Positions 34,408 to 43,911 of a stretch of DNA of 64,000 nucleotides are shown in pieces (within the stretch, counting starts at the first letter, position 1; every line of letters starts with the position of its first letter). The notes under the pieces are model-generated. The model ran no database searches. It saw nothing but the letters and a program-made list of their open reading frames with translations, and was not told where the DNA came from. Source of the stretch: Noviherbaspirillum_A sp047237965. GTDB taxonomy: Bacteria; Pseudomonadota; Gammaproteobacteria; Burkholderiales; Burkholderiaceae_D. The translations under genes and the position numbers were made by a program. Location: positions 682,001 through 746,000 of the forward strand of contig NZ_JBDFLX010000001.1 of the NCBI RefSeq assembly GCF_047237965.1. The letters run 5' to 3'.

Positions 34408-35805
34408 GTGTTAAAAATTTCTAATCACTACGTATCGAAGATTGCTTCCGCACTGCTGATTATCGAGATAGCGATCCTCATTGCGTCTGCCTACCTGGCT
34501 GCGGCGATACGCCTGCCGGGCGAAGGCGGTTTCTTCCGCACCGACGACCATCAGTTCCTGCCATCGGCAATGGCCTTCGCGCTGTCCATGGTGTTCGCCA
34601 TGACGGCGCTGGGCATGTACCAGCATGACTTCCGCGAAGGACTGCGCAACACCCTGCTGCGCATGATGCCTTCCTTCCTGCTGGGCTTCGTGCTGACTGC
34701 CTTCTTGTTCTACATGATGCCGAGCTTCTACTTTGGCCGCGGCATCCTGATGCTGATGCTGGCGTTCGCCGCCTGCGGCATCCTGGTGGTCAGGGTAGTG
34801 CTGTTCAAGTCCTCCGAATCGCGCCTGCTGGAGTCGCGCATCCTGTTCCTCGGCGCCGGTGCGCTGGCCCGGGAATGTGCGGACCTGGCCAGCAACAATG
34901 GCGGCTATCACAAATATGACGTGGTGGGCTTCGTGCCCATGCCCGACGAAACGCCGGCCGTGGCCGGCGGCGCCATCCTGCCGGTGGGCCGGTCGCTGGT
35001 CGCCATTGCCAGCGAACACAATGCTTCCGAGATCGTGGTGGCCGTGCAGAACCGGCGCGGCGGCGCCTTTCCGATCCGCGAACTGCTGGACTGCAAGCTC
35101 AACGGCATCAAGGTGATCGATTCGGCCACCTTCTTCGAGCGCGAAGCCTGCCAGATCCGCGTCGATTCGCTGCAGCCGAGCTGGTTCGTGTTCGGCAGCG
35201 GCTTTGATCAGACATTCATGCGCAGCCTGGTCAAGCGCGCGTTCGACCTGTTTGCCAGCCTGCTGATCCTGCTTGGCACGCTGCCCGTGACCGCGGTCAC
35301 CGCGCTGCTGATCTGGCTGGAAGACCGTTCGCCGATTTTCTATCGCCAGGAGCGGGTGGGCGAGGACGGCAACACCTTCATGGTGCTGAAATTCCGCAGC
35401 ATGCGCACCGACGCCGAAAAGGAAGGCGCGCCGGTATGGGCCAAGACCGGCGACACCCGCACTACCCGGGTCGGCCGGGTGATCCGCAAGCTGCGCATCG
35501 ACGAGATTCCCCAGGTGCTGAACGTGATCAAGGGCGACATGAGCTTCGTCGGCCCGCGCCCGGAGCGCCCGTTCTTCGTCGAGCAGCTGTGCGAGCAGGT
35601 CCCTTACTACAACATGCGCCACAGCATCAAGCCGGGCATCACCGGCCTGGCCCAGGTTCGCTACCAGTACGGCGCCTCGGTGGAAGACGCGGTGCAGAAG
35701 CTGCAGTACGACCTGTACTACGTGAAGAACAACAGCCTGTTCCTGGACCTGCTGATCCTGCTCGATACGCTGCAGGTGGTGCTCCTGAGCAAAGGCAGCA
35801 GGTGA
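34408..35805 (+). CDS. Initiating sugar-phosphate transferase, EpsB-type, PEP-CTERM system
   Basis: 465 residues from a GTG at 34408, chosen because GGAG lies 8 nt upstream and it starts with the family-like VLKISNHYVSK. An N-terminal module has four to five membrane segments (~10-150), followed by a CoA-binding-like domain. The C-terminal bacterial sugar transferase domain (~275-460) has the membrane helix FDLFASLLILLGTLP, the catalytic DRSPIFYRQERVGEDG and FVGPRPERPFFVEQL. It transfers a sugar-1-phosphate to undecaprenyl phosphate and starts the repeat unit. It heads the likely operon with prsK and prsR, 19 nt upstream of prsK. Confidence 0.93.
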   Translation: MLKISNHYVSKIASALLIIEIAILIASAYLAAAIRLPGEGGFFRTDDHQFLPSAMAFALSMVFAMTALGMYQHDFREGLRNTLLRMMPSFLLGFVLTAFLFYMMPSFYFGRGILMLMLAFAACGILVVRVVLFKSSESRLLESRILFLGAGALARECADLASNNGGYHKYDVVGFVPMPDETPAVAGGAILPVGRSLVAIASEHNASEIVVAVQNRRGGAFPIRELLDCKLNGIKVIDSATFFEREACQIRVDSLQPSWFVFGSGFDQTFMRSLVKRAFDLFASLLILLGTLPVTAVTALLIWLEDRSPIFYRQERVGEDGNTFMVLKFRSMRTDAEKEGAPVWAKTGDTRTTRVGRVIRKLRIDEIPQVLNVIKGDMSFVGPRPERPFFVEQLCEQVPYYNMRHSIKPGITGLAQVRYQYGASVEDAVQKLQYDLYYVKNNSLFLDLLILLDTLQVVLLSKGSR

Positions 35806-35824
35806 ACCTGGCGAGGTCAGCGCC

Positions 35825-37918
35825 ATGGTAGTCAACGTCATCGCGGTCAGCTACGGCATCGCGGCGGCGGCCTTCCTCCTGCTGACGCTCCTGATGGTCA
35901 CGAGCTGGCGCGGCCTGCTGCACGGCATTGCGCTGGCGGTGGCCAGCGGCCTGACCGCGGCATGGGCCGGCCTGGTGGCGCAACAGGCCACGCATGGCAT
36001 ACAGCTGTCGCTGTTTTCCGATGTGCTGGAACTGGCGCGCGACGCCGCCTGGACCGTGTTCCTGCTATTGGTGCTGAACCCATACCGCAAGAGCGGCGGC
36101 ACGCCGGCGCTGCAGTCGAAGCTGGCCCTGCCGGCGCTGGTGGCGCTCTACCTGCTGTGCACGGTCGGCACCGTCTACACCCGCTGGATCGCGCGCGACG
36201 TCGATGCGATGGTGTACTTCATGTTCAACTTCGTCGGACGGGTGGCGGTGGCCGTGATCGGCATGCTGCTGGTCGAGCAGCTTTACCGCAGCACGCCGCC
36301 GCAGGAGCGCTGGGCCATCAAGTTCGCCTGCCTCGGCATCGGCGGCCTGTTCATGTACGACTTCTATCTCTACAGCGACGCCATGCTGTTCCGCTCGCTG
36401 AGTTCGGAGATCTGGGCCGCGCGCGGCATGGTCAATGCGCTCGCCGTGCCGCTGATCGCGGTCTCGGCGGCGCGCAATCCGAAATGGTCGCTTGATATAG
36501 CGGTGTCGCGCCGGGTGATCTTCCATTCGGCCGCGGTGTTCGGCGCCGCGCTTTACCTGCTGCTGATGGCCGTGGCCGGCTACTGGCTCAAGTTCTTCGG
36601 CGGCAGCTGGGGCGCGGTGATGCAGGTCACCTTCTTCGCCGCCGCGCTGGCGCTGCTGGCCGGCATCGTGTTCTCTGGCACCGTGCGCTCGCGGTTGAAG
36701 GTCTTCATCAGCAAGAATTTTTATAACTACAACTACGACTACCGCGAGGAATGGCTGCGTTTCACCCGCACCCTGTCGACCAAGGGGCCGGGACTGGGCG
36801 AACGGGCCATCCAGGCCATCGCCGACCTGGTCGAGAGCCCGACCGGCGCGCTGTGGCTGCAGGGCGATGCAGGCTACAAGCTGGAGGCCCAGTGGCATAT
36901 GCCCGATGCGGCCGGCAGCGAGCCGGCCGGCAGTGCGTTCTGCCAGTTCCTGGAGCAAAGGCAATGGGTCGTCGATCTCGGCGAGCTGAGGGACAATCCG
37001 GAAAAGTACGACAACCTGGCGCTGCCTGGCTGGCTGGCAGGCCTGGAGCGGGCCTGGCTGGTGGTGCCGCTGATCATGCATGAGAGCCTGCTGGGCTTCG
37101 TGGTGCTGTCCCAGCCGCGCAGCCGCATCGTGCTGGACTGGGAAGTGACGGATCTGCTGAAGATCGCCGGCAACCAGGCCGCCAGCTACCTGGCCCAGCA
37201 GCAGACGGCCAATGCGCTGATGGTGGCGCGCCAGTTCGAGTCATTCAACCGGATGTCCACCTTCATCGTGCACGACCTGAAGAACCTGATCTTTCAGCTT
37301 TCGCTGCTGGTGGCCAATGCCGAAAAGCACAAGAACAACCCCGAATTCCAGAAAGACATGATGGAAACCCTGGACAATTCGGTCAAGAAAATGAAGCTTC
37401 TGCTGCACAAGCTCAACAGCAGCGACTCGATCGAAGGGCCGGCGCCGCTTTCTCTTGATAAACTGCTAACCCAGGCGGTGGCGCTGAAGTCGCAGTTCGA
37501 ACCCAGGCCGACGCTGGAACTGGCCGACACCGGCCTGACCTTGCTGGCCAACTGGGGCCGCATGGAAAGGGTGGTGGGCCACCTGATCCAGAACGCGATC
37601 GAGGCTTGCGGCCGCGACGGCCGGGTGCTGGTACGATTGCGCCGCGACGGCGCCAACGCCGTGATCGAGGTTGCCGACAACGGCACCGGCATGAGCCAGG
37701 AATTCATCCGCGACCGGCTGTTCAAGCCGTTCGAGACCACCAAGTCCGCCGGCATGGGCGTGGGCGTGTTTGAAAGCCGGGAATATGTGCAGGAACTGGG
37801 CGGCCATCTGGAAGTGAAGAGCCGGCAGGGCGAGGGCACCAGCTTCATCATTACATTACCGCTGAACGGCCAACGGGCCGCGCAGCAGCAAGACGAACAG
37901 CAAGAGGAGTCGGCGTGA
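35825..37918 (+). CDS. prsK: PrsK-type membrane sensor histidine kinase, PEP-CTERM system
   Basis: A 697-residue kinase. The first ~290 residues have eight or so hydrophobic segments. Residues ~330-455 form a GAF domain (GLWLQGDAGYKLEAQWHMP-like region). The phosphoacceptor His is near 482 in STFIVHDLKNL. The ATP-binding domain has the N-box NAIEACGRDG near 588, DNGTGMS near 617 and GMGVGVFESR near 643. The signal is unknown. It should phosphorylate PrsR, whose gene overlaps by 4 bp (GTGA). This pair is the conserved PrsK/PrsR two-component system of exosortase-A genomes. Confidence 0.95.
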   Translation: MVVNVIAVSYGIAAAAFLLLTLLMVTSWRGLLHGIALAVASGLTAAWAGLVAQQATHGIQLSLFSDVLELARDAAWTVFLLLVLNPYRKSGGTPALQSKLALPALVALYLLCTVGTVYTRWIARDVDAMVYFMFNFVGRVAVAVIGMLLVEQLYRSTPPQERWAIKFACLGIGGLFMYDFYLYSDAMLFRSLSSEIWAARGMVNALAVPLIAVSAARNPKWSLDIAVSRRVIFHSAAVFGAALYLLLMAVAGYWLKFFGGSWGAVMQVTFFAAALALLAGIVFSGTVRSRLKVFISKNFYNYNYDYREEWLRFTRTLSTKGPGLGERAIQAIADLVESPTGALWLQGDAGYKLEAQWHMPDAAGSEPAGSAFCQFLEQRQWVVDLGELRDNPEKYDNLALPGWLAGLERAWLVVPLIMHESLLGFVVLSQPRSRIVLDWEVTDLLKIAGNQAASYLAQQQTANALMVARQFESFNRMSTFIVHDLKNLIFQLSLLVANAEKHKNNPEFQKDMMETLDNSVKKMKLLLHKLNSSDSIEGPAPLSLDKLLTQAVALKSQFEPRPTLELADTGLTLLANWGRMERVVGHLIQNAIEACGRDGRVLVRLRRDGANAVIEVADNGTGMSQEFIRDRLFKPFETTKSAGMGVGVFESREYVQELGGHLEVKSRQGEGTSFIITLPLNGQRAAQQQDEQQEESA

Positions 37919-39267
37919 GCCAGTCTAAGAAACATCTGCTTATCATCGAAGACGATCCGGGCCTGCAGAAGCAGTTGCGCTGGAGCCTGGACGACTATGA
38001 CGTTCTGGTGGCGGGCGACCGCGAGGCGGCGCTGGCCATGGTGCGCCGGCACGAGCCGGCCGTGATCACCATGGACCTTGGCCTGCCGCCCGACCCGGAC
38101 GGCGCCACCGAGGGCTTCGCCACGCTGCAGCAGATCCTGTCGCTCACGCCCGACGCGAAGGTCATCGTCCTGACCGGCAACCAGGACCGCGCCAACGCGG
38201 TCAAGGCCATCGGCCTGGGCGCCTACGATTTCCACCACAAGCCCTTCGATCCGGAGATGCTGTCGCTGGTGATCAACCGCGCCTTCTACCTGCATGCGCT
38301 GCAGAAGGAAAACCGCAAGATCCTGTTGAACCAGGCCGACTCGCCGATGGCCGGCGTGATCAGCCGCGACCCGGGCATGCTCAAGGTCTGCCGCAGCATC
38401 GAGAAGGTGGCGCCAACCTCGGCCAGCGTGATGCTGCTGGGCGAAAGCGGCACCGGCAAGGAAGTGCTGGCGAGAGCCCTGCATCAGCTCAGCCCGCGCG
38501 CCGACAAGCGCTTCGTCGCCATCAACTGCGCGGCGATTCCGGAAAACCTGCTCGAGTCGGAGCTGTTCGGTTATGAAAAGGGCGCCTTCACCGGCGCCGC
38601 CAAGCAGACGCTGGGCAAGATCGAGACCGCCAACGGCGGCACTTTCTTCCTCGACGAGGTGGGTGACCTGCCGATGCCGCTGCAGGCCAAGCTGCTGCGC
38701 TTTTTGCAGGAGCGAGTGATCGAGCGCATCGGCGGGCGCGAGGAGATTCCGGTGGACGTGCGCATCGTCTGCGCAACGCACCAGAACCTGAAGGAACTGG
38801 CCAGCGCCGGCCGCTTCCGCGAAGACCTGTACTACCGTCTCTCGGAGATCGTGATCACGATACCGCCTCTGCGCAACCGCATCGGCGACACCGCGCTGCT
38901 GGCGCATCATTTCAAGAACCGCTTCTGCAGCCAGGAGGGCCGCTCGTCGCTCAGCTTCAGCGACGATGCAATGACGATGATCGAGGCCCATCCGTGGCCG
39001 GGCAATGTGCGCGAGATGGAAAACATCATCAAGCGCGCGGTCATCATGGCCGACGGCCCGCAGATCGTGGCCGACGACCTCGGCCTGGGCGATTCGCCGG
39101 CGACCGATGAATTCATGAACCTGCGCCAGGTGCGCGATGAAGCCGAGTACAAGGCCATCATCAAGGCGCTGGCCCGGGTCGACGGCAACATCGTGCGTGC
39201 CGCCGAGCTGCTCGGGGTGAGCCGCCCGACGCTGTACGACCTGATGAGCCGGCACGGCATCAAGTAA
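37915..39267 (+). CDS. prsR: PrsR-type sigma-54-dependent response regulator, PEP-CTERM system
   Basis: A 450-residue NtrC-class activator with a GTG start. The receiver domain has phosphoacceptor Asp54 in ITMDLGLP. The AAA+ domain has Walker A GESGTGKE at 176-183, the sigma-54 contact loop GAFTGA at 223-228 and Walker B GGTFFLDEVGDLP near 240-252. A Fis-type helix-turn-helix closes the protein (AAELLGVSRPTLYDLM). It should activate RNA polymerase with sigma-54 at -24/-12 promoters after phosphorylation by PrsK. Candidate sites in this window are at 43772 and, weaker, 2728. Confidence 0.96.
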   Translation: MSQSKKHLLIIEDDPGLQKQLRWSLDDYDVLVAGDREAALAMVRRHEPAVITMDLGLPPDPDGATEGFATLQQILSLTPDAKVIVLTGNQDRANAVKAIGLGAYDFHHKPFDPEMLSLVINRAFYLHALQKENRKILLNQADSPMAGVISRDPGMLKVCRSIEKVAPTSASVMLLGESGTGKEVLARALHQLSPRADKRFVAINCAAIPENLLESELFGYEKGAFTGAAKQTLGKIETANGGTFFLDEVGDLPMPLQAKLLRFLQERVIERIGGREEIPVDVRIVCATHQNLKELASAGRFREDLYYRLSEIVITIPPLRNRIGDTALLAHHFKNRFCSQEGRSSLSFSDDAMTMIEAHPWPGNVREMENIIKRAVIMADGPQIVADDLGLGDSPATDEFMNLRQVRDEAEYKAIIKALARVDGNIVRAAELLGVSRPTLYDLMSRHGIK

Positions 39268-39278
39268 GGCGAGCCGCA

Positions 39279-40865
39279 ATGAGCCTGTTCGCAAGCGACT
39301 TCATCCAGGCCTCGGCGGTGCGCGCGCCGGAGGCGGAAGCGCTCGTCTACGGCGAGCGCCGGCTTACCTATGCCGAGCTGGCGCGCGAGGTGGAAACCTG
39401 GTCGCAGGCCTTGCTGGCGCATGGCATCGGCGCCGGCGAGCGGGTTGCCGTCTACTTGGAAAAGCGGGTCGAGACGGTGGCGGCGCTGTTCGGCGCGGCC
39501 GATGCCGGCGCGGTGTTCGTGCCGGTCAACCCCTTGCTCAAGGCCGAGCAGGTGGCCTATATCCTGGCCGACTGCGACGTGCGTATCCTGGTTACTTCGG
39601 CCGAGCGGCTGGCGGCGCTGGCGCCTGTGCTGGCCGGCTGCGCCAGCCTGCACACCGTCATCGTGACCGGCCAGGCAAGCGCCGCCGCGCTGCCGCCCAA
39701 GGTGCGGCTGGTGCCGGCGTCCGAGCTGCCGCCGGCCGCGCCGCCGCGCCAGCGCCACCGCCGCATCGACGCCGATGTCGCCGCCATTCTCTACACCTCC
39801 GGCAGCACCGGCCAGCCCAAGGGCGTGGTGCTGTCGCATCGCAACCTAGTGACCGGCGCCAGGAGCGTGGCCGCCTACCTGCATAACCGTGCCGACGACC
39901 GCATCCTGTCGGTGCTGCCGCTGAGCTTCGACTACGGCTTGTCGCAGTTGACCACCGCCTTCCTGTCCGGCGCCTGCGTGGTGCTGATCAACTACCTGCT
40001 GCCGCGCGACATCGTGCGCGCGGTGGCGCGCGAGCGCATTACCGGCCTGGCCGCGGTGCCGCCGCTGTGGATACAGCTGTCGCAACTGGAATGGCCGGAG
40101 TCCGGCACGCTGCGCTACCTGACCAATTCCGGCGGCGCCATGCCGCGCACCGCGCTGTCGGCCTTGCGCAGGCTGCTGCCGCAGGCCGAGATCTATCTGA
40201 TGTACGGCCTGACCGAGGCCTTCCGCTCGACCTACCTGCCGCCGTCGGAACTGGAACGCCGGCCCGACTCGATAGGCCGTGCGATTCCGAATGCCGAAGT
40301 CATGGTGGTGCGGCCCGACGGCAGCCCGTGCGACCCCGACGAGCCGGGCGAACTGGTGCATCGCGGCGCGCTGGTGGCGCTGGGTTACTGGAACGATCCC
40401 GCGCGCACCGCCGAGCGTTTCCGGCCCGCGCCCGGCCGCGAGGGCGGCCTGCCGCTGCCCGAGATCGCGGTGTGGTCAGGCGACACCGTGCGCATGGATG
40501 CCGAGGGCTTTCTGTACTACGTCGGCCGCAGCGACGACATGATCAAGGTATCGGGCTACCGGGTCAGCCCGACCGAGGTGGAAGAGGTGATCTATGGCGC
40601 CGGCGGCGTGCTGGAGGCGGCCGCGGTGGGCCTGTCGCATCCGGCGCTGGGCCAGTCGATTGCCGTGGTCGCGGTGCCGCTGCCCGACGCCGATGTCAGC
40701 GCCGACAGCCTGGCCGCCGCCTGCCGGCGGGCGCTGCCCGGCTACATGGTGCCGGCCACCATCGTGATCCGGCACGACAGCCTGCCGCGCAACCCGAACG
40801 GTAAGATCGACCGCAAGCTGCTGCAAGCCGAGCTGGCAGCCCCGCAACTGAAGAAGCAGGCATGA
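39279..40865 (+). CDS. Acyl-CoA ligase (AMP-forming), exosortase A-associated
   Basis: A 528-residue ANL-superfamily enzyme. The P-loop AILYTSGSTGQPKG is near residues 169-182. The motif YGLTEAFRST is near 309, GDTVRMDAEGFLYYVGR near 403 and the catalytic C-terminal Lys motif PRNPNGKIDRK near 505-515. It activates a carboxylic acid as acyl-AMP and could load it on CoA or on the ACP encoded at 30557. It overlaps the decarboxylase gene by 4 bp and follows prsR by 11 nt. The acid is unknown. The family assignment rests on similarity and on the full set of exosortase-A neighbours. Confidence 0.93.
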   Translation: MSLFASDFIQASAVRAPEAEALVYGERRLTYAELAREVETWSQALLAHGIGAGERVAVYLEKRVETVAALFGAADAGAVFVPVNPLLKAEQVAYILADCDVRILVTSAERLAALAPVLAGCASLHTVIVTGQASAAALPPKVRLVPASELPPAAPPRQRHRRIDADVAAILYTSGSTGQPKGVVLSHRNLVTGARSVAAYLHNRADDRILSVLPLSFDYGLSQLTTAFLSGACVVLINYLLPRDIVRAVARERITGLAAVPPLWIQLSQLEWPESGTLRYLTNSGGAMPRTALSALRRLLPQAEIYLMYGLTEAFRSTYLPPSELERRPDSIGRAIPNAEVMVVRPDGSPCDPDEPGELVHRGALVALGYWNDPARTAERFRPAPGREGGLPLPEIAVWSGDTVRMDAEGFLYYVGRSDDMIKVSGYRVSPTEVEEVIYGAGGVLEAAAVGLSHPALGQSIAVVAVPLPDADVSADSLAAACRRALPGYMVPATIVIRHDSLPRNPNGKIDRKLLQAELAAPQLKKQA

Positions 40866-42115
40866 TGAGCAATTCCCGCAATACCCGTCCGGTGCATGCG
40901 CCGCAGACCCATTTCCAGACCGAGAACAACTGCCTGCTGGTGGGCGGCATTCCGGTCACGCGGCTGGCCCAGCGCGTGGGCGCCACGCCGTTCTTCGCCT
41001 ATGACCGCAGCCTGCTGACCAGCCGCGTCGCGCACCTGCGCGCCAGTCTGCCGGCCGCAATCGAGCTGCATTACTCGGTCAAGGCCAACCCGATGCCGGC
41101 GCTGGTGCAGCACATGGCCGGCCTGGTCGACGGTTTCGACGTCGCTTCGGCCAGCGAAATGCGGGTGGCGCTCGATACTCCGATGGATGCCGCCGAGGTC
41201 AGCTTCGCCGGCCCCGGCAAGACCGATGCCGAACTCAGCCAGGCGATCGCCGCCGGCGTGGTGCTGAGCCTGGAGTCGCCCGGCGAGGCGCGGCGCGCCG
41301 CGCGAATCGGCGAGGCGCTGGGCATCCAGCCAAGGGCGCTGCTGCGGATCAATCCGGATTTCGAGATGAAGTCGTCCGGCATGAAGATGGGCGGCGGCGC
41401 GCGCCAGTTCGGCGTCGACGCCGAGGAAGCGCCGGCGCTGCTGCGCGAGATCGGCGCGCTCGGGCTGGACTTTCACGGCCTGCAGATCTTCAGCGGCTCG
41501 CAAAGCCTGTCCGCCAGCACCATCGTCGATGCCCAGAGCCAGACTTTCCAGCTGGCCCAGCGGCTGGCCGACCATGCGCCGGCCCCGATCCGGCTACTTA
41601 ATATCGGCGGCGGCTTCGGCATTCCCTATTTTCCCGGCGAGCAGCCCCTGGACCTGCATCCGATAGCGGACAACCTCCATGCCTGGCTGCCGCGCGTCAG
41701 GGACGCCTTGCCGCAGGCCCACGTGGCCATCGAGCTGGGCCGCTACCTGGTGGGCGAAGCCGGCGTCTACATCAGCCGGGTCACCGACCGCAAGGTGTCG
41801 CGCGGCCAGACCTTCCTGGTCACGGACGGCGGCATGCATCACCAGTTGGCAGCGTCCGGCAACCTCGGCCAGGTCATCCGGAAGAACTACCCGGTGGCGA
41901 TTGCCAGCCGCATGGAAGCCGGCGAGCAGGACACGGAAGTCGTCAACATCGTCGGACCGCTGTGCACGCCGCTCGATATCCTGGCCGACCGCATGCCGCT
42001 GCCCCATGCCGATGTCGGCGACCTGGTCGCGGTGTTCCAGTCGGGCGCTTATGGACCGACTGCAAGCCCCGCCGGATTTTTGAGCCGGCCCGCCGCCGGA
42101 GAAGTGCTGGTATAG
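40862..42115 (+). CDS. PLP-dependent decarboxylase, exosortase A-associated
   Basis: A 417-residue fold-III decarboxylase of the diaminopimelate/ornithine type. The PLP Lys is K74 in HYSVKANPM. NIGGGFGIPYFPG near residue 245 binds the phosphate, and FQSGAYGPTASPAGFLSRP near the C-terminus completes the dimer active site. It should remove a carboxyl group from an amino acid, giving an amine; the true substrate is unknown. The ligase gene overlaps by 4 bp, so the acyl group and amine may be joined in one product. Family: pyridoxal-dependent decarboxylase linked with exosortase A. Confidence 0.93.
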   Translation: MMSNSRNTRPVHAPQTHFQTENNCLLVGGIPVTRLAQRVGATPFFAYDRSLLTSRVAHLRASLPAAIELHYSVKANPMPALVQHMAGLVDGFDVASASEMRVALDTPMDAAEVSFAGPGKTDAELSQAIAAGVVLSLESPGEARRAARIGEALGIQPRALLRINPDFEMKSSGMKMGGGARQFGVDAEEAPALLREIGALGLDFHGLQIFSGSQSLSASTIVDAQSQTFQLAQRLADHAPAPIRLLNIGGGFGIPYFPGEQPLDLHPIADNLHAWLPRVRDALPQAHVAIELGRYLVGEAGVYISRVTDRKVSRGQTFLVTDGGMHHQLAASGNLGQVIRKNYPVAIASRMEAGEQDTEVVNIVGPLCTPLDILADRMPLPHADVGDLVAVFQSGAYGPTASPAGFLSRPAAGEVLV

Positions 42116-42257
42116 CAGGAACAGCACAAGTGATCGTTAAGTGGTCGTTGAAAGAACTTTTTCGTCTGTATGTTTCCATACTAAAAAAGTTACAAACGTT
42201 CTCAAGAGAATTTACAAAATTGCGCGATAAGCGCACCAACATGAAAGGAGCCACGCG

Positions 42258-43700
42258 ATGGCCAATATCTACCCAGTGATCCTGTCAGGCGGATACGGCA
42301 CCCGTTTATGGCCGCTGTCCCGGGCCGCGCTGCCCAAGCAACTGCTGCCGCTCGCCTCCGAAAAAACCATGCTGCAGGAAACCGCGTTGCGCGTGGCCGG
42401 CTGGCCCGAGCTGCAGCCGCCGCTGCTGGTGTGCGGCGACGAGCACCGCTTCCTGGTGGCCGAGCAGCTGCGCGAGATCGGCATCAAGCCGACCGGCATC
42501 CTGCTGGAACCCGAAGGCCGCAATACCGCGCCGGCGGTGGCGGCAGCGGCGCACTTCCTGCTGGCCCGCGACAAGGAGGCGGTGATGCTGGTGCTGCCTG
42601 CCGACCATGTGATCGGCGACGTCGAGGCCTTCCATGCGGCCGTGCAGAGGGCGCTGGACGTGGCGCTCGGCCAGGGCGCGCTGGTGACCTTCGGCATCGA
42701 GCCGACCGCTCCGGAGACAGGCTACGGCTATATTCGCCGCGGCAACACGGTGGCTGGTTTCGATGGCTGCTTCAGCGTCGACCGCTTCGTCGAAAAACCC
42801 GACGCCGCCACTGCCCAGCAATTCCTGGCCGACGGCGCCTACAGCTGGAACAGCGGCATGTTCCTGTTCGAGGCCTCGCGCTATCTGGACGAGCTGCGGC
42901 AGTTCCAGCCCAGTATTGCCGAACGGACCGAAGCCGCGGTCGCGGGCCGTCACGGCGACCTCGACTTCTGCCGCATGGATGCCGACGCATTCGCCGCCAG
43001 TCCGTCCGACTCGATCGACTATGCGGTGATGGAACATACCAAGCATGCCGTCGTGGTGCCGGCCTCGCTGGGTTGGAACGATGTCGGTTCTTGGTCGGCA
43101 TTGTGGGAAGTGCAGCAGGGCGACAACGACGGCAATGTGCTGCGCGGCGACGTCTATGTCGACCGGGTGAAGAATTCGCTGGTGCGCTCCGAGAGCCGGA
43201 TGGTGGCGCTGATCGGCGTGGAAGACCTGGTCGTGGTGGAAACCGACGACGCGGTTCTGGTCGCGCACAAGAACCATGTGCAGGACGTGAAGAAGGTGGT
43301 CGAACACCTGAAGCGCCACGAACGTACCGAGCACCTGAATCACACCCGCGTCTACCGGCCCTGGGGCTACTACGAGGGCATCGACGCCGGCAGCCGCTTC
43401 CAGGTCAAGCGCATCATGGTCAAGCCGGGCGAGAAGCTTTCGCTGCAGATGCATCATCATCGCGCCGAACACTGGGTCGTCGTGCGCGGCACCGCCCGCA
43501 TTACCTGCGGCGAAACCGTGAAGCTGCTGAGCGAGAACGAATCGACCTACATCCCGATCGGCGTGACGCACCGGCTTGAGAACCCGGGCAAGATGCCGCT
43601 GGACATCATCGAAGTGCAGTCCGGCAGCTATCTGGGCGAAGACGATATCGTGCGATATGAAGACATTTACGCACGCGCACCCGAGTCCAAGACGCAGTAA
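42258..43700 (+). CDS. manC: Mannose-1-phosphate guanylyltransferase / mannose-6-phosphate isomerase
   Basis: A 480-residue bifunctional enzyme. The N-terminal nucleotidyltransferase domain has PVILSGGYGTRLWPLSR at residues 5-21, a FVEKPD motif near 179 and YSWNSGMFLFEASRY near 195. The C-terminal cupin has KPGEKLSLQMHHHRAEHWV near 393, the isomerase metal site. It makes GDP-mannose for the glycosyltransferases. AAAGGAG lies 7 nt upstream of the ATG. A 142-nt AT-rich gap after the decarboxylase suggests its own promoter. Confidence 0.95.
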   Translation: MANIYPVILSGGYGTRLWPLSRAALPKQLLPLASEKTMLQETALRVAGWPELQPPLLVCGDEHRFLVAEQLREIGIKPTGILLEPEGRNTAPAVAAAAHFLLARDKEAVMLVLPADHVIGDVEAFHAAVQRALDVALGQGALVTFGIEPTAPETGYGYIRRGNTVAGFDGCFSVDRFVEKPDAATAQQFLADGAYSWNSGMFLFEASRYLDELRQFQPSIAERTEAAVAGRHGDLDFCRMDADAFAASPSDSIDYAVMEHTKHAVVVPASLGWNDVGSWSALWEVQQGDNDGNVLRGDVYVDRVKNSLVRSESRMVALIGVEDLVVVETDDAVLVAHKNHVQDVKKVVEHLKRHERTEHLNHTRVYRPWGYYEGIDAGSRFQVKRIMVKPGEKLSLQMHHHRAEHWVVVRGTARITCGETVKLLSENESTYIPIGVTHRLENPGKMPLDIIEVQSGSYLGEDDIVRYEDIYARAPESKTQ

Positions 43701-43771
43701 TTTCTGTCGGAAAGTTTTACAGGCTGATGACGGCGGCGCCGCAAGTGATTGAATTCACGCGGTTCCGCCGC

Positions 43772-43787
43772 GGGCATGGTTATTGCT
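43772..43787 (+). promoter_or_regulatory. Sigma-54 (-24/-12) promoter candidate
   Basis: GGGCATGGTTATTGCT has GG and GC separated by exactly 10 nt, GGCA(T)G at -24 and a perfect TTGCT at -12. The expected start is near 43798, giving a leader of about 110 nt for the gene at 43912. It is the best sigma-54 site I found, and the nearest sigma-54 activator gene is prsR. Confidence 0.6.
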
Positions 43788-43911
43788 AAATCCTCTGTGT
43801 AACAGTTTGTAAGCAAAGAAATAATTGTGATTTTTACAATTAGCTTTGCGGCCGCCAGGCCGGGCAGGCAGACACCGGCCAGGCGGATACCGAGAGAGGA
43901 TGGACACCATA

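Noticed and set aside
37294..39294. 666-codon minus-strand frame opposite prsK/prsR
   Set aside because: Antisense shadow; both plus-strand proteins have intact catalytic motifs.
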